Assembly: GCF_027943255.1 (NCBI RefSeq)
Contig: NC_072894.1
Coordinates: 82,933,601-82,997,600, forward strand
DNA length: 64,000 nucleotides
Source of the DNA: Anastrepha obliqua
Taxonomy: Eukaryota > Arthropoda > Insecta > Diptera > Tephritidae
Direction: 5' to 3'
The notes beneath the pieces are model-generated. The model was given only the letters and a program-made list of their open reading frames with translations, did not search any database and was not told where the DNA came from. Both the position numbers and the translations under genes were made by a program. Within the stretch, counting starts at the first letter, position 1. Every line of letters begins with the position of its first letter. Below, piece by piece: positions 54,985 to 64,000 of the stretch.

Positions 54985-56308
54985 CCCCCAACCCACCCCC
55001 CCCAAATTATTTCTGCAATGATACACAACTGAGGGGATAAGTGGCAAGTAGGTTGTTGTATCTCTGGCGGAGGTTGTTTATTTCTTCGAAAACTGTCGTA
55101 ACTTTTAGGTCGCAGTGCAATATCTCGTTTCGTAAAAACCATGACGCATTGGCACAAATGCGGAGCACCTTTGACTGAAATTTGATTTTGCAGCTGAGCC
55201 CCATAATTGAACTCCATACGTCCATAACGGTTTCAGAATAGATTTGTAGATAAGCACCTTATTGTCTAGTGCAAGTGCTAAATTGTAGCCGACTAACCAG
55301 TGTAGTTATCGCAATTTCAGTCCAAATTGCTTTCGCTTTAAAAATATATGCGATCGCCAATTACGATGCCGGTCTAATAGAATACCTAAATATTTGGTAT
55401 TGTCTGTTTGAGGTATTGGAACGCTGTTAAGAGATACGACAGGACATGAGCCGTGTCGAAGTGTGAATGTTATCTGCAGGTCTGCCGTGAACCAAGTGTA
55501 CAAGACGGGGCCTATAATACTTCTATTTTGTAAGTATGATTTAATCAACATATAAAGTGGTGCGGTAAACTCTACATAAGCTTGTATAGCAGGCCTTCAT
55601 GTCAAACTTTACCGACGGCTTGTGTTATATCTGAAAATGCCGCTGTAAAGTATTGCCTCCTCTCACGTGCTTGTCTAGCGAAATCATACACACAATTAAC
55701 TTACTCTGTGGTGGAGTGATACTTACGAAAACCAAATTGATGAGCTGGAATGAGATTCTTTTACGCAATTATTGGATTTATTAGATGTAACAGGCAATAT
55801 ATACACTTATTGACCTGTAATTGGAGACCGCGCTCGGGGGTTTCCCTGGCTTTTGTATAAGGATGATTTCAGCAATTTTCCACTGAGTTGGGAAATACTC
55901 TTGCCTGATCATCGCGTTAAATGTAATGGTGGGGAATTTGTATCCACATATGGGCAGTTCTTTTAAAACCTTACTAGTTATTAGATCGTAACCTGGTGCC
56001 TTTTTGGTTTCAAGAGTTTTGGTTGCTGCGTATTCAACTTCTTTCCATGTAAATCGTACAGTCGGAAAATCCATTTGAAACGGATCTGAGAGAAATTCGT
56101 TAACTTCTGAGTCTACCTCCGCACTTTGACTCGGAAATGGTTGGAAAACATTTGACATATATTTGGCAAACTCTATTTTATCTCCGGCTGTGTTATACTG
56201 AAAAAAAAAAAACATTTCGCGGAATAAACCTTTGGTAATATCTAATACAAAGTGGCGCAAATTTAATCGTCCTATCGGAAACTTTATAATTTTTGCAAAT
56301 GCAGTCAT
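54985..56308 (-). pseudogene. Jockey-clade non-LTR retrotransposon remnant
   Basis: Minus strand, from 56308: MSNVFQPFPSQSAEVDSEVN, EVEYAATKTLETKKAPGYDL, ITSKVLKELPICGYKFPTIT, AEIILIQKPGKPPSAVSNYR, SISV: the linker and first reverse-transcriptase motifs. A gap follows. At 55551-55306: IIGPVLYTWFTADLQITF, then LRHGSCPVVSLNSVPIPQTD, NTKYLGILLDRHRNWRSHIF, KRKQFGLKLR. The FADD box is deleted between them. At 55225-54985 the final part reads, over two frames, VWSSIMGLSCKIKFQSKVLR and NEILHCDLKVTTVFEEI. The PVLYTxFTADLP and KRKQLxLKLR strings are typical of Jockey/BS-type insect elements. Confidence 0.83.
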
Positions 56309-56525
56309 ACGCCAATCATATTTGTCCCTTTTGTTAAAATGTAAAGCTGAAAGTCAAGATTTCCACCACTCTAAATTTCTTAAGTAAATGATTTCGTGAA
56401 GAATTTATTCAAAAATGAAAATTGGATGATTAATTTTGTGCCACTTTGCTTATGCAAGAAAAAAATTTAAAAAAATGTCTTTCATTTTTCAGTTATAGAA
56501 GTTATTAGGTATTAAATATGCAATA
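56309..56525 (+). repeat. Direct repeat unit, copy 1
   Basis: About 200 bases repeated in the same orientation at 59248-59760. Shared strings include gatttcgtgaagaatttatt and ccactttgcttatgcaagaa. This copy has no insertion at the ttaggtatt site near 56505. It directly adjoins the 5' side of the Jockey fragment. Confidence 0.7.
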
Positions 56526-58321
56526 TTTAGTTGATAAACTAATATGTGCTGTTTAGCAGTTATTTTTATCATAAGTTCTATCTGCACACATATTCCTTTT
56601 TACATATATACATACATACCTACATATTTATATGCAAACAAAATTACACAATTAAACACTTCCACAGCTTCAGTGTCAGTCACTGAGTTTACACGCCACT
56701 AGTTGGCATCTTTCTTGGCGCCTTCAGGTTTCCTCTTAATGACACTTTGTTAATTAGACATACCCATAAATTCATCCCGTGCCGCTATTAGATCGTCTCT
56801 TTATTTACACTTTAAAATTTAATAATTTATTTCATACATTAACATTCACAATACATGCACATGCACAACTTTCGACCTATTTCCCCCATCAGTAAGTTCA
56901 CCTGCACTTCGTTTTTCATCTCCCTGCGTTGGGTGTGCTCTTTTGTCTAAGGTCAGCATACGCATAATGAGGAGACTGAAAATGATGTGTACAACATAAG
57001 CGGAGGGAGAAGTGAATGGGTCAAAAGCTTTGTTCTTCTCATTTGTAGTGGCGTGCTGAACTTGATAATGAGACGTGCTATTGTAGGAGTATTATTGGGT
57101 ATAAATAGATTTTTTATATTTTCGATGTCGCTCGTAATACAGATGCATGCACATGCATACTATATGTGTCTGCGTAGTTACATGTGTATTTAGTTTTATA
57201 TTTTTGTTTATACTTTTGTTTATTTTTTTCTAATTCTGAACTTGATGCCATGGTTATGATGCCATTCCGCCTGTTCAGATTTAAATTTTTGGATAGCATA
57301 GATGCAAACATATACAAATACAGCACATTAGGGCGCGTGCATTAGTGTTGTACAAGTTATTAGGCGGAAAAAATACACAATTTTACTTTCGAATAATTAT
57401 CGTCAATAATCATTTTCTGTTATGTGAATTATTTATGCTTTGATTTTTCGAAAATCGTGTTACATTTAGAATATTTGCCTACCTGTCTAAATTGTGTGAG
57501 CGCAAGCATTTTGGCCCACCCTGATGGCGACATACTAATGTGTTTATTTCTGTTTGTTTTATGTAATATATTTGACTCGCATCAGCGGCAATTCCAATAA
57601 ATTCTGATTATTCTTGTTAATAGCTTTTCCTCTATTTTCATGTTCCAATGATAAACTTACACACAATTATCTGTATGCGTGTGTGTTTGCACAATCAACC
57701 TCTTAGTAAAATAAACTTGATCTTCTTCATGTGCCTACACACATAATGGTGTTCAGGAAATTGCAGAAAATGTCAAATTGTATTGCACAAATAATTCGCC
57801 TTTTGTATTGTATATATTCCTAGGTATCTAAGAATGTATCTCTAGATATACAATTTAGTTGCATGAGTAGGTGTGGCTTTCATGGGAGAGATATTTTACA
57901 TAAAATTTAAGGCTAACGCTTCGTACTTTTCGGCATTTCATTACACGGAAAAATACAACTATTTGCTTTAATTTGATAAAGTAGCGCAAGGTGATTAATG
58001 GAAAAGAAAATTGTTAGACTCATCATGAATTTCTTGTGAATTCCCATATTATATATTACAAAACAAAACAAAAACGAATTTTGGAACTTTTTTCCTTACT
58101 CTGTTTTTGTTTTGCATTGGAATTATTAGAGAAATTTGTGCACACACAGAATTCATTATAAGATTACTTTTACCTCGCTCAAAGTAAATACATCATTCAA
58201 AGACCATCTAACGGCCCTCTTCTTTATAGGCTACAGATTCTTAAGAATATTTCATACCGAATATTCTAAGCAAACGTAGAATAGAATTGTAAGGGTAAAA
58301 TAAAAATATGAATATTTTATA
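56526..58321. other. No recognisable gene
   Basis: AT-rich with catacatacctacatattta (56610-56632) and a similar short array near 57140. Nothing else recognised. Confidence 0.5.
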
Positions 58322-59236
58322 AAGGGTGGTTAAGTTTTAAGGGCCGGTGTTGATTTTGAATAAAATACAATTTTTTTGGGAAATTATTATCATTTTTCTT
58401 TATTTTGATAATATTGCTATAGCTCAATTACGTATAGAATGCGTGCCTTGGCGGCACGCCTCCATCCGATGGTCCAAATTTTCGATGACGCTGAGGCATA
58501 ATTGAGCTTCTATACCGTTAATGTGCCGATTTATCTCATCCTTTAGCTCTTGAATTGTTGCCGGCTTATCGACGTACACCTTTTCTTTCAAATAACCCCA
58601 AAGAAAGAAGTCCAACGGTGTCAAATCACATGATCTTGGCGGCCAATTGACATCGCCGCGACGTGAGATTATTCGGCCATCAAATTTTTCGCGCAAAAAA
58701 CCATTGTTTCGTTAGCTGTGTGACAAGTGGCACCGTCCTATTGAAACCACATATCGTCCACATCCATATCTTCCAATTCGGGCCATAAAAAGTTCGTTAT
58801 CATCTCACGATAGCGAACACTATTCACAGTAACTGCCTGACCGGCCTCATTTTGGAAAAAATGCAGCCCAATGATGCCGCCGGCCCATAAACCGCACCAA
58901 ACAGTCACTCTTTGGGGGTGCATTGGTTTTTCGGCAATCACTCGTGGATTATCATTCGCCCAAATACGGCAATTCTGCTCATTGACGAATCCACTGAGGT
59001 GAAAATGTGCCTCATCACTGAAGATGATTTTCTTCACGAAGTGCGCGATATGCATTTTGATTTGAACGCCCGTTTTCATAATAGGCCTGAATAACTTTAA
59101 CGCATTGCTCGATTGCGTATCTTTCCATGCTTCTAATTGAATTAATCTGAAATTGAAAAATGGCAAATGAAATGCAGAAAAAAACGTTTAGCTGTGGTTC
59201 ACATTCAACATCGGCCCTTTAAATTTAACCACCCTT
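58322..59236 (-). mobile_element. DD41D mariner with TIRs, degenerate
   Basis: TIRs aagggtggttaagttttaag (left) and, inverted, aagggtggttaaatttaaag (right), flanked by TA at 58320-58321 and 59237-59238. The minus-strand transposase lacks its N-terminus: KKIIFSDEAHFHLSGFVNEQ (first Asp, about 59030), VTVWCGLWAGGIIGLHFFQN, DVDDMWFQ, stop, DGATCHTANE (second Asp), a 1-base loss, then REKFDGRIISRRGDVNWPPR, SCDLTPLDFFLWGYLKEKVY (third Asp, 41 residues after the second if the frame is corrected). The C-terminus reads HRMEACRQGTHSIRN. One stop and one frameshift separate it from a readable catalytic domain. Confidence 0.9.
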
Positions 59237-59247
59237 TATATGTAAAT

Positions 59248-59760
59248 TACGACACCATTCATATTTAGCCCTTTCGTCAAAATGTAAATTTACTTAAGTA
59301 AATTATTTCGTGAAGAATTTATTCGAAAACAATAATGGATGATTCATTTTGCGCCACTTTGCTTATGCAAGAAAAAAATTTATAAAAAACTGTCTTTCGT
59401 TTTTATAAAGGGTTTTTCAATAAGGGCGGGTAGATGTTGAAATGGAATAAAATGGCGTTTGCTGTGTGCACGTAACGCCGTCCTGCTGGAACCACATGTC
59501 GTCTATGTCCATATGGTTCAATATGGGCCAATGCGCACAACGTTTGCGTTAATGAACACTCATTTTGATAATAAAGTTTTATCATTTGAACGTGCTGTTC
59601 AATCGTGTAACTTACCATGATGATTTGGCATAAACAACTGAATAACAAACAAAAGATTTGACAGATGTCACCAAAACAAAATGGCTGCCACAGAGCGCCA
59701 AAATCGACCCGCGCCAATCGAAAAACCCTTTATTAGGTATCAAACATTAAAGCTGATTAC
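59248..59760 (+). repeat. Direct repeat unit, copy 2 (carries a mariner insertion)
   Basis: Matches 56309-56525 until the mariner end at 59408, then resumes with ttaggtatcaaac after 59732. The mariner therefore sits inside this copy of the repeat. The left limit lies just right of the DD41D mariner end at 59236. Confidence 0.68.
59408..59730 (-). mobile_element. Mariner deletion derivative B (323 bp)
   Basis: TIRs aagggtttttcaataagggc (left) and, inverted, aagggtttttcgattggcgc (right), with TA at 59406-59407 and 59731-59732. The minus strand encodes MVSYTIEQHVQMIKLYYQNE and CSLTQTLCAL, then joins to the QQDG region in another frame (WFQQDGVT). The first catalytic Asp is deleted, as are the third and the C-terminus. 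Its N-terminal half is nearly identical to mariner A at 17480-17693. Confidence 0.9.
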
Positions 59761-60157
59761 ACTGGCTTACAAATAATTAACAATTTAGTTTTTACCCAAT
59801 TCGCATGAAAAATCGTCGGGGAGTCCTAAAATCCGCAGAATTTTTTCAATTATGTCTAAATTTTCTTCTGCATAAGTAAAGCTCAGGGAGGAAGTAAAAA
59901 TCAGGCGCAAACAAATTCTTCTAGAACCATTTTCTAATTAATATACAAATTTTGTACAATATAAATCGAGAAATTTCACGGTTTGCAAAAATACAATTTT
60001 TTTTTCGTTCTAAATATCTTGGACAATTAAGCAGAATGGAATTTGATCGGTTACGGATTCTTCAGATATTATACACTTCTATGAGTAAATTTTTCCTTTG
60101 ATACAAATCATTATTTGACGATATTTCGAAAACTACATGGCAGATAAAAAAATGATG
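59761..60157. other. No recognisable gene
   Basis: AT-rich; nothing recognised. Confidence 0.45.
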
Positions 60158-60159
60158 TA

Positions 60160-60533
60160 CAAGGTGCGCCATCTTTTATGTCGGTATGAAAACATTGAAT
60201 AACTTTGAAAAAAACAACTGATTTGTACAAGTGAGGAATTTTTATTGGGTTTGGTTATTTTCAATTTATTAAAACTATTGTTTGAATACAATATCAATCA
60301 AGTGGCCACCTTTATTAGCAATCACAAACTGCGATCTTTTTTCTGCGTTTGTCATCACCTTGTCAAGCATTTCGGGTTTTATAGCGTCGATTTCGGTTGT
60401 TGCTGTATAAAGCGATCCATGGTTGAACTTGTACTCAATTGGCGTATCGAAAACATGTATGTTAAAGTCGATTGGTTGGTAAATGACAAAATTATTCTGC
60501 GTTTACATACCGACATAAAAATGGCGCACCCTG
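60160..60533 (-). mobile_element. Mariner deletion derivative (374 bp)
   Basis: TIRs caaggtgcgccatcttttat (left) and, inverted, cagggtgcgccatttttatg (right), extending through gtcggtatg; TA flanks at 60158-60159 and 60534-60535. On the minus strand 60387-60280 reads AIKPEMLDKVMTNAEKRSQF, VIANKGGHLIDIVFKQ, stop: the last 36 residues of a mariner-type transposase with the usual GGHL-x-x-I-x-F-K ending. All catalytic residues are deleted. Confidence 0.88.
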
Positions 60534-60789
60534 TAGATTCTCGTAATAAACGACCGATTTGTGTAAACTAGTGTTATTGAACAAATGAAATACAGACCGT
60601 AACATAAGATTATAGTCATAAATACCTGGAGCAGGTTAATCAATGAATTGGAAATTTTATTCACTTTAGCTCTTGGGCGACGCTACAACTACTAACATGC
60701 ATTGATTTTATTTCGTTTTCGACGACGAACCTTGCTGGGCGAGGTGCACCTTTAAGGTCAAAAATGCCGCACTCAGACAACACTAAGTC
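60534..60789. other. No recognisable gene
   Basis: Short stretch between the mariner derivative and the retrotransposon 3' end. Confidence 0.45.
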
Positions 60790-62060
60790 CATTGAACTGC
60801 ACTCGGGTTCCCTTTTTAATTTTCTTTAAATCTACCCGACCTCAGAAAAAATCTGAGTAGATCTTGTAGTGCCAAGGAGCCAAGGTAGTCGCTTCTTAAC
60901 ACATCAGTGCCAAACACCTCAACCTTGACTCGAGCGAAGGCCGGGCAGACCCACAGAAAGGGGTCCGCCGTCTCATACCCTTTCCGTGTACTTCGCCCAT
61001 AGAATGTGGCCCGTTATCAGTCCAATAAGCTGCCTACATTCCCTTTTGCTTAATGACATGAGGGTCTGCGACAGTCGGTCGGACATGACAGGTAACATCA
61101 GTTTTGTCCATCTGCAGCTTCTCTCAGTCTGCCAAGCACACTTGTGGGTTGAAGTAACTCGTTTGCTAACCGCGGCTTTGATGGCTGCAGAAAGGAGTGG
61201 CAGAACGGACTCCAGACAAAGGAAGTTCACTTCAGAGCTAAAGAGTCCGTGGGCTCGTTACCCGCGATACCCAAGTGTCCCGGTAATCATGTTAGCATCA
61301 GGATATTATGTCTACCGACATAGTTCAGCCTGGATTTACAGGACTCAACTACCCTTCAAGTGGTTGGAGGGTTGGCTAAGGTCATAAGCGCAGGTTTGCT
61401 GTCGCTGCAGACACATACAGATCTGCCTCTCCATCTGTTTTCCACAAACAAAGTACATTGCTTCTTGAACAGCATGCATCTCCGCTTGAAACACAGATGC
61501 GTACTTTCCAAGAGGAAAGTGTAGTTTTGCCCCCCAGAATTCCGCCGCAGAACAGCCGGAACCGTGCTGGAGCCAGTCGTGAAAATGCGAAAACAGTGTT
61601 TGCCAGGCTCATTTTCATAGTTTGACCAGCACCACACTGTATCTGTTTTCTAGTACGACTCCTGATGGCGTGGAGTCAAGGGGCATGAGAAGATCGTTGG
61701 ATCGAAGTCCTTCTATCTTGTCTAATGCCCGACAGGCGCCATATCAATTCTCATCGTGTTTCAGCCTGAGGATGGCCTTCAAGGCCTCTCCTTGGATGAA
61801 AACATCAAGAGCATCTAATACCGGGTCTGAAGTAGTCGGAAAAGCTCCGGTGCAACAAATGGCTACAGTGCGTTGTAGTCTCGATAAGGTCCCCCTGACT
61901 CCCACGATGGAGAGTCGACTCACCCAGACTGCTGATGCATAGGTGATAGATAATAGCTCTTATCATATCTGTGTAGACCCATAAGATTTTGCTAGGAGAA
62001 AGATCGCATCCAGAAGGCTGTCAGTGCGTTGGATGTCGGCACCATAAACATCATTGACAA
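60790..62060 (-). pseudogene. Non-LTR retrotransposon, large 3' fragment with RNase H
   Basis: Minus strand, from about 61980: SAVWVSRLSIVGVRGTLSRL-type sequence, QRTVAICCTGAFPTTSDPVL, DALDVFIQGEALKAILRLKH (after the reverse transcriptase). Next come RNase H pieces: CVCSDSKPALMTLANPPTT (61440-61360), and after a frameshift LTYPGHLGIAGNERADSLAK-type sequence near 61270. The final segment (61230-60973) reads MSDRLSQTLMSLSKRECRQL, IGLITGHILWAKYTERV. The end at about 60790 (gagtgcagttcaatggactt) matches the fragment at 7380-7800. Frameshifts are frequent, but domain order is kept. Clade R1/LOA/I group. Confidence 0.82.
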
Positions 62061-63061
62061 TTTCAGCGGTCTGGCTTGTGGTTATTAAGAAAAAGCATCG
62101 ATTATTAGTAATAACTGTTATTACTTACGATTGATGTTGCTGATATCAATGTCGCCTAGCCACACGTTTTCTTGAAAATCAAAGAATCTACAATTTAATG
62201 TAGCATGCAATGAAATGCCGTCAGTTTTCGGAACAGATCCTTAGAGTACGAGAAGCGGTCAGTGTTGGAAAACTGCCGTAATTATGTCTGACATGCCACC
62301 GAGGAAAGTGATTCAATTAAAATTGACATTTTTCTTTTTCAAAAAAATTAATTCAATTTGTAAAATTAATTGACATACACAAAAGAGGAGAATTTAATGC
62401 CGAATCCCTTACATGCCGACCTTTTAAAACTGTGCACGCCGTACACAAAAGCTATTACAAGAAAATATGGCAAGCATACTAGTGATGTGCTGTAATTGTA
62501 TGCCAAATCCTTAAAATGGAATTTGAACAATTCGTGCGCAGTGTTGGCGCACTCAAAAGAGACAGTTTAACAGCGAAAGTGGCTGGAAAAGCTCGGTTCA
62601 ACACACGAAAAAAAGACAAGTTGATTTGTGCAAAGTGCGTGTAACACGCCATACTAAACAGTGGACGCCAAGCTGGATGGAGTACATTCAGGCAAGCAGT
62701 CATTTGAAGTACTCGGAGCTGTGTGGAAAGCCTGGAAAACACAAATGCATTGTTATAGCGGGGTAGCTGTGATAGTTGCTTTTTCTTTTCTATAAAATCA
62801 CAGAGAGAGAGAGAAAGTACGAATGCTTTCCAAGAGCTCAGTGGACACACATCTACAAGTAGAGAGAGCTCACAAGTAAAATTAAGATATTGTCCTACGA
62901 AGGTATTTTATCAACGAAATGCTCTCTGAGCCGAACTTCTTTCAAGTTAGCTAACCATTCAGGCATTTTACATTTTATGCTCCCTTATGAATTCGGTCAT
63001 TGTCTCGTTTGTGCTCGGTGCAAGCTCTAATTGGAAGTTATGTTTTTGGCTGAAACGTTGG
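62061..63061. other. No recognisable gene; GA-rich tract
   Basis: No TE pieces recognised. A tataaaatcacagagagaga string at 62791-62810 could be regulatory, but no initiator follows at the right distance. Confidence 0.45.
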
Positions 63062-63267
63062 TCAGTTAGCAGGAACACGTCAGTGCGTCGGGTGTAGTTT
63101 GTTAGTTAAGTTTGACAGTACGGCAATTTACTCGGTGATATGTTTTGAGCAAAGACAGAATTATCCTTTCCTTTCAAATACTAATTCATCTATAATCGCT
63201 GAATGTAGTGGTTATGTGCAAGTGAAAAAATGATATTTCTTTGGAAAATTAACTAAACTCCTTAAAA
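63062..63267 (+). promoter_or_regulatory. Candidate promoter and first exon (plus strand)
   Basis: TCAGTT at 63062-63067 is a perfect initiator with +1 at A63064. The next 200 bases are TE-free and leader-like, ending in aaaaag|gtgaagaag at 63268 (a possible splice donor). There is no TATA box at -30, and the +28 site (ggtgta) is a poor DPE. It rests on signals only. Confidence 0.32.
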
Positions 63268-64000
63268 AGGTGAAGAAGTGCGCGAGTAATTTGAATTTTC
63301 TTTATCACATTACTACATCGTTTAGGCATACAAGTGTAAAAGCCTTCAAAACTAACCTCAGCCTACTCAGACTGTTTTTCTGCTACTACAACACTTTGCT
63401 GCGCAGTAAAGCTGTTTACTATAACTCCGCGTGGGGGAGTACATTTAACATTCCAGGATTTGCTGCAGGACGTATTTATGTACGTATGTGCGTATATTTG
63501 TATAGATCTTTGACATGCTTCTGGAATGGTTACCTCTGCTGCTGACCTTCCTCGCATTTTCCACTATGCTATTCCATTGGGATTTTGGTCCATTACAGTT
63601 TGGTTTCGTTTAACGAAAACTTTGGTCTTTCACTAACCAAAAATACACGAATGCATATACGTATGTACGATTTCTCTCCACAACTAACATACAACTCGCG
63701 TGTAAGCGTTCATTCACGTTTTCCTTGGAAGCAAAGTAGCAATGCCAATGGCTTCTATGCTGCCGAAAGTTAGGCGTGTTCAAAATAGGGAGCCAGCCAT
63801 CACATCCGCACGAGTTGTCTATGCTGAAGTATTTGACAAGACAAGGGCAACCCATTTACCTACATACACACGTACATACATTGGTACACGTACGTATACG
63901 TTTATTATCAAGCTGAATGCTGCCAAGCGCTTAAAATTAACATAATGTGAATGTCTAGTTTAATGGCATCGCTGAGTTGATCAGGAAGCCTTTAAAAGCG
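63268..64000. other. No recognisable coding exon
   Basis: Reading frames at 63270-63945 lack domains and overlap short (acat)n runs near 63850-63900. It may be the start of an intron. Confidence 0.45.

Noticed and set aside
62791..62825. TATA promoter at tataaaa
   Set aside because: No initiator or leader at the right distance.
1..64000. CRISPR arrays, operons, phage or bacterial genes
   Set aside because: No regularly spaced repeats, no ribosome-binding patterns; all recognisable genes are eukaryotic transposon remnants.

Overview
The window looks like repeat-rich, AT-rich intergenic or intronic DNA from a higher fly, most probably a tephritid fruit fly. The reasons are the short (ACAT/ATGTAT)n arrays, the insect non-LTR fragments, and many Tc1/mariner transposases with the DD41D spacing known from the rosa elements described in tephritids. 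The species call is an inference. I find no intact host protein-coding exon and no genuine tRNA or rRNA gene. Nearly all protein-like sequence is broken transposable-element coding sequence.

Layout. Left part (0-12.3 kb): copies of a tRNA-derived SINE, decayed non-LTR retrotransposons (RTE-type and RNase H-bearing types), a 424-bp mariner deletion derivative, and an 801-bp foldback element inside an RTE-like reverse transcriptase. 14.1-17.9 kb: a nest in which a hAT element with a perfect 8-bp target duplication sits inside a mariner remnant, which lies inside the RNase H region of a non-LTR element. 18-28 kb: more mariner remnants, one split by a 5'-truncated non-LTR element with a 9-bp duplication, then a hairpin-rich patch at 28.2 kb. 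29-30.6 kb: a TE-free block that reads as a minus-strand promoter and long 5'UTR exon. 31-50 kb: SINEs, mariners, a Tc1-like element, RTE and RNase H fragments, a piggyBac remnant and a well-preserved DD41D mariner.

50.4-53.9 kb is again nearly TE-free, with a GAGA-rich block, leader-like sequence and a candidate splice donor on the plus strand. 54-62 kb holds a mariner, a Jockey-clade element, three terminal-repeat-bounded mariner derivatives and a large RNase H-bearing non-LTR fragment. The last 1 kb resembles a plus-strand promoter and first exon.

No set of genes works together as a pathway. The coherent story is transposon ecology: a pol III SINE, several non-LTR families that could have supplied its mobilising machinery, and many internally deleted mariners that keep termini but have lost catalytic residues. 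TA or longer target duplications can be read at most DNA-transposon ends. The three promoter-like islands suggest that this is intronic or upstream territory of large host genes whose coding exons lie outside the window.
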